Of a stretch of DNA of 19,022 bases, positions 7,316 through 15,095 are shown one piece after another; positions within the stretch are counted from its first letter, which is position 1; the number at the start of each line of letters is the position of its first letter. The notes beneath the pieces are model-generated. The model was not told the origin of the DNA. It worked only from the letters and a program-made list of their open reading frames with translations, and searched no databases. Source of the stretch: Rubrobacter sp. (GTDB lineage: Bacteria; Actinomycetota; Rubrobacteria; Rubrobacterales; Rubrobacteraceae). Where the stretch lies: the NCBI GenBank assembly GCA_016781885.1, contig JADDPM010000027.1, positions 1-19,022 on the forward strand. The letters run 5' to 3'. The translations under genes and the position numbers were made by a program.

Positions 7316-8371
7316 CTAAGGCTCGATCCGGTCTGGCTGATGGGCGCGTCTAGCATGGAACCACAATACCGTGCAGGCGGTCGCAGATACCAGCTCTGTT
7401 GACTTGGTGACCAACCCCACCAGATCGACGGTGGAGGCCGTCTCTGAGCCGGGCGGGGGCACGAGCAGGAAGACTGCCCAGAGCGCCATCAGCGTGAGCG
7501 AAAGTATTGCTCCTGCCAGGTACGCCGGGCGCGAGGGCCACGCCAAAATAGCGGCGGCAACAATCGCCGCGACCACTCCTGCAGCGTAGAAAAAAGCTCC
7601 CTGAATAGCCGACTCCTCGAGATGTACCGGAGCGAGGCCAACGTGGAGGACAGCACTGAGGGCGAGTCCACCCACCGCTGCCGCTCTCCAGAAGGACGGG
7701 AAGACGACGGCTCCGGCGGGTCCTCCGCTAGCAGGTCCGGCCCACGCCCCCCTGCGGCGGACTGTGAAGAGACCGGTTCCCGCTACCGCGAGAACACCGA
7801 GGGACAACGGAGACAGGCGTACAGCATCCCGGAAAGCCGTGGGTACGAAAATCGCGAATTCCTCGTCGTGGCCGTGCTTGTTTGCCGTAGCGCCGTTTCC
7901 CTTGGCGCCACCTTTGCCCTTCCCCTCCTGAACCTGAAATGCCGCCTGGTTAAACCTGGCTGTCTCCGTTCCCGCAGCGTCGACGATACTCACCGCCAGA
8001 TCCAGATCCTGCGTCTCGCTTCCGATGATCGTGTTGAAGTGTTCGGCGGTGCCGTAATCATTGTCCGCGGTGAACTCGCGCTCTTCGCCGGGCTCGAGCA
8101 CGATTCGCTCCTCTACCACGGTCGTGTTGGTTTCGGGGTGGTCCATGATGACCGTACGAACCCGGACCTCCTGAACCTCTTCTCCGGTATTCGTCACGAG
8201 GAGGGTGTAACGGTCACCCTCGTGAGTCGAGGGCGAAGTCGCCTTCCAGCGGAAAGGCATGCCGGGCATCTTGTTCTTCCCACCGCCGCCGGCCTCGTCT
8301 GCGAAAGCCGGCGCAACGGTTCCTAGTAGCGCCACTGATACCGCCAGGATCACTATGAACCCTCTTTTCAC
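7316..8371 (-). CDS. Uncharacterised exported membrane protein, beta-rich domain plus multi-TM C-terminus
   Basis: The frame extends upstream to 8431, but the GTG at 8371 is preferred. It has AAAGGGGAGG two bases upstream and gives a clean signal peptide (KRGFIVILAVSVALLG, cleaved near AFA-DEA). The 351 aa product then has an extracytoplasmic, probably Ig/CARDB-like beta domain (about 40-150; TLLVTNTGEEVQEVRV, VLEPGEEREF). A Gly/Lys/His linker (EGKGKGG, NKHGHDEE) follows, then about five membrane helices to the C terminus. One helix contains spaced His (LHVGLAPVHLEE) that might bind a metal. No known family is certain. It lies upstream of the sulfatase and both carry GK-rich stretches, so they may act together at the envelope; that is inference. 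Confidence 0.75.
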   Translation of the reverse strand: MKRGFIVILAVSVALLGTVAPAFADEAGGGGKNKMPGMPFRWKATSPSTHEGDRYTLLVTNTGEEVQEVRVRTVIMDHPETNTTVVEERIVLEPGEEREFTADNDYGTAEHFNTIIGSETQDLDLAVSIVDAAGTETARFNQAAFQVQEGKGKGGAKGNGATANKHGHDEEFAIFVPTAFRDAVRLSPLSLGVLAVAGTGLFTVRRRGAWAGPASGGPAGAVVFPSFWRAAAVGGLALSAVLHVGLAPVHLEESAIQGAFFYAAGVVAAIVAAAILAWPSRPAYLAGAILSLTLMALWAVFLLVPPPGSETASTVDLVGLVTKSTELVSATACTVLWFHARRAHQPDRIEP

Positions 8372-8492
8372 AACCTCCCCTTTCCCGGCAGCTCGCTCCG
8401 GCCGGACTCGCTCCCGACCTACGAGAAACACTTCTCCCGTAGCCCGTCACGAAGATGATAAGTCCCCAACCTTAAAGGAAGCTTAGAAGCGT

Positions 8493-9911
8493 CTAACTTT
8501 TCGCTGAGATTCCTTTGACCGGGAGCTTCTCCGAGAGCGGGAGACGGACGGTAAACGTGGAGCCCTCACCGGGGGCGCTCTCGACCTCGATGCGCCCCTC
8601 CAGGGCCTCGACAGTCTCCCGGGCTATGGAGAGGCCAAGCCCGGAGCCTTCGCCCGTCCGGGAGCTTTCGGCCTGGTAGAAGCGCTCGAAGACGTGAGGC
8701 AGGGCGTCCTCCGGGATGCCTGTGCCCTCGTCGGCGACGCGGAGGACGGCCTCCCGGCCCTCGCGGTCCACAGAGACCACGATTCTTTTCTCGGGAGGCG
8801 TGTGTTTCACGGCGTTGGAGATCAGGTTAGAGACCACCCACCTCAGAGCCTCCGGAGCAGCGAGCACCGGGACATCCAGGCCGTTGGATACAAGCTCGAT
8901 CCGGCGTCCGGGATAATTATCGGCAGCTTCGCGGACCAGCGCGAATAGATCCACGAGCTCTACGGACATCTCCCGCTTGGCATCGAGGCGTGCCAGGACG
9001 AGCAGATCCTCCACCAGACAAGCCATCCGACCGCCCTCCTCCCTGATAGCTTTGAGAGCCCGGTGACGAACCGTGGGATCCGTGTCTCCGCTCTCTTCCA
9101 GCACGTCCAGGTAGCCGAGTACGGAGGTCAGAGGGGTGCGAAGCTCGTGAGAGGCATCCGCCACGAAGCGCCTGAGGGTTTCTTTCGACTCGCGCTCGGC
9201 CTCGAAGAGGCTCTCCAGGCTCTCGGCCATCGCGTCGAACGAGCTCGCCACCTCCCCGACCTCGTCCCGCCGGCTCTTGAGGTCCGGCAGGTTCACCCGG
9301 CTCTCCAGCCTGCCTCGCCTGAGTTCCCCGGCGACGGTGCTCACGCTCTTCAAGGGCCTCAGCGCCCGTTCCGCCAACTTGGGCCCGAAGCCCACCATCA
9401 GCGCGAGCGCCCCCGACACCGCGATCACTTCGATGAGCAAGAGCCTTCGCAGTGTCGGGTCCCAAGCCGGGAGCACCGCGTAGACCTCGCCGGTCACACC
9501 GGGGACCTCCTCGGAGCTAAAAGTCGTCGCGAGGTAGCGCCCATCCCACCACACCTCGGGGTAGGCGGCGTCGGAGGGGTTGATGCCAGGCGGTTCCTCG
9601 TCGCCCGCCGTCTCCGCCAGCACCTTGCCGTTGGCGTTCCTGATAACCACCTGTACGTCCTGGCGCCGCACCTCACCTATCGCCCAGACCGTCCGAACGT
9701 CCCTCCGCCTTATGTCTCCGACAGCCGAGTCGGGGGAGCCGGTCTCTTTCAGGATCTGGCTGGCGGAGTCGGCCGTGTCCTTGACGTCTGCCTCACGAAC
9801 GTCAAGGAGCGAGGCCCTGGCGTTCAGGTACAGGATGGCCGCGAGGAGTATCAGGATCGCCGCCGCCATCCCCCCGTACCAGAGCGTCAACCGCCAGCGA
9901 AGCGTATGCAA
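8493..9911 (-). CDS. Sensor histidine kinase (HAMP-HisKA-HATPase)
   Basis: Membrane sensor of a two-component system, 472 aa. TM1 is about 10-30, an extracytoplasmic sensor domain about 31-154, TM2 about 155-176, HAMP about 178-237, then a HisKA dimerisation domain with the phosphorylated His255 in ADASHELRTPLTS. The catalytic domain shows the N box (NLISNAVKHT), G1 (DEGTGIP), F box (FERFY) and G2 (GSGLGLS). No PAS domain is present, unlike classical PhoR. TTG start at 9911; the ribosome site GGGGAGA overlaps the end of the response regulator gene, 6 bp upstream, indicating translational coupling. The signal is unknown: phosphate is possible from the region but the sequence does not show it. 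Confidence 0.93.
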   Translation of the reverse strand: MHTLRWRLTLWYGGMAAAILILLAAILYLNARASLLDVREADVKDTADSASQILKETGSPDSAVGDIRRRDVRTVWAIGEVRRQDVQVVIRNANGKVLAETAGDEEPPGINPSDAAYPEVWWDGRYLATTFSSEEVPGVTGEVYAVLPAWDPTLRRLLLIEVIAVSGALALMVGFGPKLAERALRPLKSVSTVAGELRRGRLESRVNLPDLKSRRDEVGEVASSFDAMAESLESLFEAERESKETLRRFVADASHELRTPLTSVLGYLDVLEESGDTDPTVRHRALKAIREEGGRMACLVEDLLVLARLDAKREMSVELVDLFALVREAADNYPGRRIELVSNGLDVPVLAAPEALRWVVSNLISNAVKHTPPEKRIVVSVDREGREAVLRVADEGTGIPEDALPHVFERFYQAESSRTGEGSGLGLSIARETVEALEGRIEVESAPGEGSTFTVRLPLSEKLPVKGISAKS

Positions 9912-9917
9912 AGATCT

Positions 9918-10598
9918 CTATCTCCCCAACCGGTACCCGGATCCGCGGATCGTCTGGATCAGGTCGGGCTCTCCGGGACCGTTGAGTTTTCTCCGAAGGT
10001 AGGAGATGTACGCCTCAACCACGTTGGAGTCTCCCGCGTAGTCGTAGCCCCAGACGACTTTCAAAAGCTGGTCTTTCGAGAAGACCTGCCGGGGGTGCTC
10101 CATAAAGAAACGCAATAGGGCGAACTCCCGTGCCGTAAGGCCCACCGGGCGTCCGTTTCGGCGCACCTCTCTGGTAGCCTGATCTAGCGTGAGGTCCGCG
10201 TGGCGTAGAGTCCGGCCCGCGGGGGCCCCGCTGCGCCTGAGGAGGGCGACCACCCGTGCCGCAAGCTCCTCGAAGGCGAAGGGCTTAACCAGGTAGTCGT
10301 CGGCCCCCAGGTTGAGGCCTCCCACCCTGTCCTTCACCTCGTCCCGGGCGCTCAGGATCAAGATAGGAACGTCGCTCCTGGCCCTTGTCCTCTGGCAAAC
10401 CTCGAGCCCGGAGAACCCCGGGAGCATGAGGTCCAACACCATCACGTCGGGCCGGAAATCTTCGAGATCCTTCAGGGCAGCCGGGCCGTCCGCAGCCCTC
10501 TTTACCTCCATCCCCCGTCCCTCCAGGCCCATGGCGACGAAATCTACGATGTGCCGCTCGTCGTCCACCACCAGCACTCGGGGTCGCCGACTCTCCAT
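9918..10598 (-). CDS. OmpR/PhoB-family response regulator
   Basis: DNA-binding partner of the histidine kinase. From ATG 10598 it is 226 aa, the normal length. The receiver domain (1-120) has the acidic pair D12-D13, phosphoacceptor D56 in VMVLDLMLPG, and K105 in DYLVKPF. The winged-helix domain (about 130-226) has GLTAREFALLRFF, VVWGYDY, NVVEAYISYLRRKL and the terminal TIRGSGYRLG. The open frame continues upstream without a stop to 11069, but that part encodes an unrelated domain, so I cut at the canonical start. No Shine-Dalgarno precedes ATG 10598; a TACAAT hexamer ends 8 bases upstream, which suggests a leaderless start. Forms an operon with the kinase. Confidence 0.92.
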   Translation of the reverse strand: MESRRPRVLVVDDERHIVDFVAMGLEGRGMEVKRAADGPAALKDLEDFRPDVMVLDLMLPGFSGLEVCQRTRARSDVPILILSARDEVKDRVGGLNLGADDYLVKPFAFEELAARVVALLRRSGAPAGRTLRHADLTLDQATREVRRNGRPVGLTAREFALLRFFMEHPRQVFSKDQLLKVVWGYDYAGDSNVVEAYISYLRRKLNGPGEPDLIQTIRGSGYRLGR

Positions 10599-11074
10599 AG
10601 AGACCGATTGTAATATATGGGGAGAATTGGAGAAGCCCGGTCCTACATCTCGCAGGATCTCTGCGTACCGCTCGGCCTCTTCCTCCGGTATCTCACCGGG
10701 CATATACACCAGCACGTTACCCTTGGCGTAGACGTAGGAGGGGAACAGGCCCTCGACCCCCTCGTAGTGCTCGCGCACCGTCTCTAGGTCCTCCCGGGAC
10801 TCGAACGTGAAGATGCGGCCCGCGACTTTTCTCCTCCAGGAGAAAATGGAGAAGTTCGTCTGCTCCTTGTAGGTCTTGGGGACCAGGCTCCGGTCCGCCT
10901 CGCAGTCTATCCGCCGCGTCTCGCCCGCCTCAAGCCCCTCCTCCCGGAAAGCTTTGACGACCCCTCCTCCGAGGTAGAGTCCCCGAAGAGCCCGACCGCC
11001 AACACGCCGGTCAAAACCACGGGCAGCGCGGACAGGACCACCAGAAAGACCACATTGAGCGCGGAGCACGCCAT
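10599..11074 (-). pseudogene. Frameshifted membrane-anchored protein upstream of the response regulator
   Basis: ATG 11074 opens a frame with one long hydrophobic helix (NVVFLVVLSALPVVLTGVLA, then VGLFG) that soon hits a stop. The neighbouring frame, which can start at GTG 11069, gives an implausible Arg/Gly-rich start and then a good soluble domain: LYLGGGVVKAFREEG, KTYKEQTNFSIFSWRRK, IFTFESREDLETVREHYEG, PSYVYAKGNVLVYMPGE. One extra base at the CCCC run at 10981-10984 (GGGG on the coding strand) would join helix and domain smoothly. It is therefore either a real frameshift or a sequencing error in a homopolymer. Past the domain the frame continues through an AT-rich spacer into the response regulator with no stop. 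Family unknown. Confidence 0.6.
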
Positions 11075-11193
11075 CCCTCGCTAACCGCGGCTCCGGATAC
11101 CGGACATGTCCCTTACGGGTTCCTACTTACTCCAAGAGCTTCCGTTAAGGTAGTACTCCTTACCGTACCCGGCTGTAGGGCTGCCCAAAAATC

Positions 11194-11925
11194 CTAATCT
11201 CGTCGGAGCCAGTGCATCAGGACCAAGACTTCTCTATCGCCCGACAACACGATGTGCTCCTCAGTCGAGGAACGGAATCCTCTCTTTAGCATCTCCTCCA
11301 GAAAGTCCGGGGTATCCTTGCGGCGAGGGTCGGCGAGGAGGAGTTCGCCGCCGGGGGCGAGGAGCGTGGGGATCAGGGCCGCGAGCACCTGGACGTTTCT
11401 GGCCTCGTAGAGCACGTCAGCGGCGAGCACGAGATCGAAGAGACCTAAACCTTCAACCTCGGGCGCGTGCCAGTCGAGCAGCCGGACCCCGGGCTGGTAT
11501 CCCCCGAGGTTCACGCGAGCGTTGTAGCAGACGAAGTCAAGCGCAGCCTCGTAGTGGTCGGTGGCGGTAACTTCGGCCCCGCCGGCGAGGGCGACGACGG
11601 CCGGGAGCCCCACGCCGCAGCCGAGCTCGATCACGCGCCTGCCAGTTAAGTTCTCTCTGGCGATGCGTCGAGCGAGGACCACGGCGCTCGGCCAGAGCTC
11701 GGCCCAGTAGGGGAGCCGTTCGTCCCGGGCAAAGTCCTCCTCGTCTATTAGAGCATCCGCCGCCACGGGGTGTGTGATGCGGTAAACGCATCCCCCAACC
11801 TCGACGGTAGTCTCGGTCAGGCGGGTGCGGCCCCGAAGGTGCGAAGCGAGGCGCGCCCGGAGTTCAGCCAGGCCGTCGGTTCTAGAGAGAGGTTCTTCTA
11901 TCTGGTGAAGGAGGGTTCGGCCCAC
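11194..11925 (-). CDS. Class I SAM-dependent methyltransferase (METTL21/lysine-methyltransferase-like)
   Basis: The frame extends to 12132, but residues upstream of 11925 are an Arg/Gly-rich shadow of the Rrf2 gene. The GTG at 11925 gives a 243-244 aa protein of normal size, overlapping the Rrf2 3' end by 28 bp. Motifs: YWAELWPSAVVLAR, the SAM-binding motif I VIELGCGVGLPAV, the acidic residue after strand 2 (VTATDHYEAAL), then FDLVLAADVLYEARN (post-II/III) and PGGELLLADP. This pattern is that of the methyltransferase_16 / nicotinamide-methyltransferase-like group, which methylates protein lysines in eukaryotes; the bacterial substrate is unknown. Expression is probably coupled to the Rrf2 gene. 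Confidence 0.82.
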   Translation of the reverse strand: MGRTLLHQIEEPLSRTDGLAELRARLASHLRGRTRLTETTVEVGGCVYRITHPVAADALIDEEDFARDERLPYWAELWPSAVVLARRIARENLTGRRVIELGCGVGLPAVVALAGGAEVTATDHYEAALDFVCYNARVNLGGYQPGVRLLDWHAPEVEGLGLFDLVLAADVLYEARNVQVLAALIPTLLAPGGELLLADPRRKDTPDFLEEMLKRGFRSSTEEHIVLSGDREVLVLMHWLRRD

Positions 11926-12455
11926 TGCTCGACGCCCGCTCCAGCGTCTACCGCTCCGGCGTCTACCGCTCCGGCCTCCGCTATTTCGGCGTCTGCCATT
12001 TCGGCGTCTGCCTTCTCGGCGCGGGTGGCGCGGGTCTCGCGTTCTTTGGCGGCTATCTGGGCGATGGTGTAGCGGCCGAAGACACTCTCCAGGGCGACGC
12101 GAGCCTCGTCCCAGATCTCGCTCGTCGCGCACAGAGGCGCCTCAGTAATGTAGCAGGTCCCGCCGGCAGAGCAGCGCGCAGGGCGTACCTCGCCGTCCAG
12201 GCTCTCCACGACGTCGAGGACGGTGATCTCCTCGGGCGGCACAGCGAAACAAAACCCCCCATGCGCCCCGCGACGACTCTCCAGAATGCCCGAGCGCCTG
12301 AGATCGCCGAAGATTTGCTCAAGAAACCTCTCGGGGATGCGCTGCCTGCGCGCCACCTCATAGACGCCCATGGGCGACCCACACTCGTCGAGCGCAAGCT
12401 CCATAAGCGCCCGCACCGCATATTTACTCTTCTGCGTAAGCCTTAGATTGGACAA
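11898..12455 (-). CDS. Rrf2-family transcriptional regulator with three-Cys cluster and repeat tail
   Basis: 185 aa. The N-terminal winged helix (KSKYAVRALMELAL, YEVARRQRIPERFLEQIF, RSGILESRRGAHGGF) is typical of Rrf2. Three cysteines in the ARCSAGGTCY...PLC arrangement match the iron-sulfur ligands of IscR/NsrR/RsrR-type members, so it probably senses redox state, NO or Fe-S status; that is family inference. The last 45 residues are unusual: five-residue Ala/Asp/Glu repeats (EKADA, EMADA, EIAEA, GAVDA, GAVDA) encoded by a 15-bp minisatellite. TTG start at 12455 with AGGTGG upstream; an extended -10 lies about 30 bp before it. First gene of a unit with the methyltransferase. Confidence 0.9.
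   Translation of the reverse strand: MSNLRLTQKSKYAVRALMELALDECGSPMGVYEVARRQRIPERFLEQIFGDLRRSGILESRRGAHGGFCFAVPPEEITVLDVVESLDGEVRPARCSAGGTCYITEAPLCATSEIWDEARVALESVFGRYTIAQIAAKERETRATRAEKADAEMADAEIAEAGAVDAGAVDAGAGVEQWAEPSFTR
11941..12015. repeat. 15-bp tandem repeat (5 copies) in the Rrf2 3' end
   Basis: Five consecutive 15-base units, each close to CCGGCGTCTACCGCT or TCGGCGTCTGCCATT, run from 11941 to 12015. Being a multiple of three, copy changes keep the Rrf2 frame open. The array also lies just upstream of the methyltransferase start at 11925. Confidence 0.85.
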
Positions 12456-12485
12456 CCGACCACCTGCTTAGAAATCTACGCCCTG

Positions 12486-12494
12486 ATTGTAGCA
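12486..12494 (-). promoter_or_regulatory. Candidate extended -10 promoter of the Rrf2 gene
   Basis: The minus strand reads TGCTACAAT, an extended -10, about 30 bases upstream of the Rrf2 TTG and after the end of phoU. A partial dyad GTTAGTAGTTATGCTAC spans it, which could suit autoregulation; no strong -35. Confidence 0.45.
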
Positions 12495-12515
12495 TAACTA
12501 CTAACCTCAGGGCCG

Positions 12516-12541
12516 GTACGACTTCCGGTCAGTCGTCGTAC
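12516..12541 (-). terminator. Weak hairpin at the end of phoU
   Basis: GTACGAC (12516-12522) and GTCGTAC (12535-12541) form a perfect 7-bp stem with a 12-base loop that includes the phoU stop at 12529. No T-run follows. It may mark the end of the pst operon. Confidence 0.35.
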
Positions 12542-13227
12542 TGGTCGAGTTTGCGGTCGCGGTACTGGCGCATGGCGCTCTCCATGCGCTCGCCGGTGAC
12601 CAGAAAGACGGTGCGCCCACCGATGTCCACCCCATGGTCGGCAATACGTTCGAGGTAGTGAACGGTGAGTGCGGCCCTGACGCGCCATTCCGGGGAGCCG
12701 GCTCCTTCTTTGCCCGGGTTAACCGCGAGGTTCATGGCCTCCGAGTATAGGAGGTCGACCTTATCGTCCTCGGCTTCGAGGCTGCGGGCGCGGTCTATGT
12801 CGCGGGCCTCGAAGATGTTTAGCCCCTCGCGGAAGAGGTCGCGGGCGCCGCGGGACATCTCGAAGAGGGCGGTGTCGAGGTCGGGGTCTCGCTCGGCGTC
12901 GGCGGTCTCGGAGACCGCGCGGTAGATGTGCTCGCACAGGGTACCGGCGCGTACCAGATGGTTCGTTACCGCCTGGACCGTATAGATCAGACGTAGATCC
13001 CGCGCCACAGGGGCCTGGCGAGCCTGCAAGACCATACACTCCTCGTCGATCTCCGCCCCTCGCTCCTTGTAGCGGGAGTCGACGCCGAGCTCCCGGCCGG
13101 CTACCCCGGCGTCATGGCTCTGGAGCACCTCGACCATCGTGTCCAGGCACGATTCTACCTCCCGGCCGAGCTCTACAACCTCCTCGACCAGCCGGTCTAA
13201 CTCCTGCTGAAAGGTCTCGCGGGGCAT
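12529..13227 (-). CDS. phoU: Phosphate-signalling/transport accessory protein PhoU
   Basis: Cytoplasmic all-helical protein that links PstSCAB to the phosphate two-component system and restrains phosphate uptake. It is 232 aa, made of two three-helix bundles, with the family motifs QAPVARDLRLI and, in each bundle, acidic metal-binding residues (for example AEDDKVD and ERIADHGVDIG). ATG 13227 has AGGAG at suitable distance and begins 9 bp after the pstB stop, so it is the last gene of the pst operon. Intact. Confidence 0.95.
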   Translation of the reverse strand: MPRETFQQELDRLVEEVVELGREVESCLDTMVEVLQSHDAGVAGRELGVDSRYKERGAEIDEECMVLQARQAPVARDLRLIYTVQAVTNHLVRAGTLCEHIYRAVSETADAERDPDLDTALFEMSRGARDLFREGLNIFEARDIDRARSLEAEDDKVDLLYSEAMNLAVNPGKEGAGSPEWRVRAALTVHYLERIADHGVDIGGRTVFLVTGERMESAMRQYRDRKLDQYDD

Positions 13228-13236
13228 ATCGTTCTC

Positions 13237-14127
13237 CTACCCGAACCGGCCCGTGACGTAATCCTCCGTCTCCTTGCGGCTCGGCGAGGAGAATATCTTG
13301 GTCGTCTCGTCAAACTCCCACAGCCGGCCCGGGTCCCCCATGTTCTCGATATAGAAGAAGCCCGTGTAGTCAGAGATGCGCGCCGCCTGCTGCATGTTGT
13401 GCGTGACGATCACCACCGTGTAGCGCTCTTTGAGCTCCTGCATGGTGTCCTCTATCTTCTGGGTCGAGACCGGGTCAAGCGCGCTCGCCGGCTCGTCCAT
13501 CAGGATCACCTCGGGCTCCACCGCGAGCGTCCGGGCGATGACCAGCCGTTGCTGCTGGCCGCCCGAGAGGTCTAACCCGCTCTTCTTGAGCTTGTCCTTG
13601 ACCTCGTCCCACAGGGCGGCCCGCTTCAAGGACCGCTCAACCAGCTCGTCCATATCGCCCTTGTAGCCGTTGATCCGGGCGCCCCACGCCACGTTCTCGT
13701 AGATGGACTTGGAGAAGGGGTTCGGCTTCTGGAAGACCATCCCGATCCTGCGCCTGATGGTCACGGGGTCCGTGTCCTTTGCGTAGATATCCTGGTCCCC
13801 GAGCTTCACGCAGCCCTCAGCGTAAGCCGTGGGGATCACCTCGTGCATCCGGTTCAGGCACCGGATAAACGTGCTCTTCCCGCAGCCCGACGGGCCTATA
13901 AGGGCCGTGACCCTGTTCGGCTGGATCTCCAGGCTCACGTTCGTTACGGCCTTGAACGAGCCGTAGTACGCTGAGAGGTCCTCTATCTTCATGCCCAAAG
14001 CTGAGGTCTTCGGCACGGTAGACGCCTGCCCCCCCTGGTCCCTGCCTACGCCGGACCTCTCACCAGAAACTTCGGACAACGACCGTACCTCCCCAGCCTC
14101 TCTAGACTCTTCTCTCCTGAAAACCAT
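13237..14127 (-). CDS. pstB: Phosphate ABC transporter ATPase PstB
   Basis: ATPase that powers phosphate import with PstA and PstC. Motifs in order: A-loop Tyr (SAYYGSF), Walker A GPSGCGKST (78-86), Q-loop VFQKPNPF, signature LSGGQQQR, Walker B VILMDEPASALD, H-loop VIVTHNMQQA. From ATG 14127 it is 296 aa, with about 45 non-conserved residues before MKIEDLSAYYG. A TTG at 14079 behind a stronger site (GGGGAGG, 8 bases spacing) would shorten that tail by 16 residues and is a real alternative start. It follows pstA by 41 bp and precedes phoU by 9 bp. Confidence 0.96.
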   Translation of the reverse strand: MVFRREESREAGEVRSLSEVSGERSGVGRDQGGQASTVPKTSALGMKIEDLSAYYGSFKAVTNVSLEIQPNRVTALIGPSGCGKSTFIRCLNRMHEVIPTAYAEGCVKLGDQDIYAKDTDPVTIRRRIGMVFQKPNPFSKSIYENVAWGARINGYKGDMDELVERSLKRAALWDEVKDKLKKSGLDLSGGQQQRLVIARTLAVEPEVILMDEPASALDPVSTQKIEDTMQELKERYTVVIVTHNMQQAARISDYTGFFYIENMGDPGRLWEFDETTKIFSSPSRKETEDYVTGRFG

Positions 14128-14168
14128 TAATACTCACACCATCCTTCCGATGGATCCCTCCACCACTC

Positions 14169-15095
14169 CTACCCGCGCCTCTGGTACCTGTTGCGCAACG
14201 CTATCGCGACCGAGTTCGTAAGCAGCAGCACGAGCATCAGCACAACTATGCCGGCGGCGGCGGCGACCTGGAACCCCTCCTGCGGTTGGGAGACCCAGTT
14301 GTAGATCTGGATGGGTAGCGCGCTGTAACTGCTCTGCGGGCCTTCGGGCGCGAAGGTTATGTAGGTCGCGGCCCCGACGACGATCAGGGGCGCCGTCTCC
14401 CCGATAGCCCGGGAGAGCGCGAGGATCGTGCCGGTCAGAGCGCCCGGCAGGGCCATCGGCAAGAGGTGACTCCGGATGACCTCCCAGCGCGTCGCCCCGA
14501 GGGCATACCCCCCCTCGCGTACGGCGTTCGGAATCGTACGGAAAGCCTCCCGAGTGGCGATTATGATGACGGGCAGGATCAGCAAACTCAGGGTCAGGGC
14601 GCCGGAGATGAGGCTCTGCCCGCCGGTTACGGAGCCCAGGAGATTCACGAAGATGCCCAACCCCAGGAGGCCGTAGATTATCGACGGCACACCGGCCAGG
14701 TTGGAGATGTTCACCTCGATCAGACGTGTCAGCCAGTTGTCGCGTGCGTACTCCTCGAGGTAGATGGCTGCCCCGACGCCCAGAGGGACGCTCACGACCG
14801 CCGTGAGCCCGAGAAGCCACAGCGAGCCGAGCAGAGCCGGGTAGATACCCGTCCGCTCGGGGGTAGAAGAGGAGAAGTTGGTGATGAATTCCCAGCTGAG
14901 GCGCGGCAATCCATCCCGGGCGACGTCCACCAGCAAGACCGCCAGCACGACCAGTCCGATCATGGTGGCGGCGAACACGAGAGCCGTGAATACCCAGTCC
15001 AACGTGTGTCGCGCGGACATCGAGGACCGGAAGACCGGTCCCCCCCCTTCTGGGCCGCCCTTCTGCCTCGCCGGAGCCCCGCTCTTGGTCGCCAT
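14169..15095 (-). CDS. pstA: Phosphate ABC transporter permease PstA
   Basis: Membrane subunit of the phosphate importer, 308 aa with six predicted helices after a hydrophilic N-terminal tail of about 30 residues rich in Gly/Lys. The family signature TGIYPALLGSLWLLGL and PLGVGAAIYLEEYA are clear, and the ABC-contact loop is seen around EGGYALGATRWEVIRSHLLP. The ATG at 15095 shares its A with the pstC stop (TGATG), indicating translational coupling and 1:1 production with PstC. Confidence 0.96.
   Translation of the reverse strand: MATKSGAPARQKGGPEGGGPVFRSSMSARHTLDWVFTALVFAATMIGLVVLAVLLVDVARDGLPRLSWEFITNFSSSTPERTGIYPALLGSLWLLGLTAVVSVPLGVGAAIYLEEYARDNWLTRLIEVNISNLAGVPSIIYGLLGLGIFVNLLGSVTGGQSLISGALTLSLLILPVIIIATREAFRTIPNAVREGGYALGATRWEVIRSHLLPMALPGALTGTILALSRAIGETAPLIVVGAATYITFAPEGPQSSYSALPIQIYNWVSQPQEGFQVAAAAGIVVLMLVLLLTNSVAIALRNRYQRRG

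Noticed and set aside
9063..10118. Plus-strand open frame of 351 codons opposite the histidine kinase
   Set aside because: Shadow of the kinase and response regulator genes; no recognisable motifs.
10599..11069. A true fusion of an unknown domain to the response regulator as one protein
   Set aside because: The response regulator has a complete canonical length from ATG 10598, an AT-rich promoter-like spacer precedes it, and the upstream part belongs to a membrane-anchored protein whose domain would face outside; kept only as a finding.
11941..12015. Possible CRISPR array
   Set aside because: Contiguous 15-bp units with no spacers, inside a coding frame.
11926..12132. N-terminal extension of the methyltransferase frame
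   Set aside because: Arg/Gly-rich out-of-frame reading of the Rrf2 repeat tail; the GTG at 11925 gives a normal-sized enzyme.
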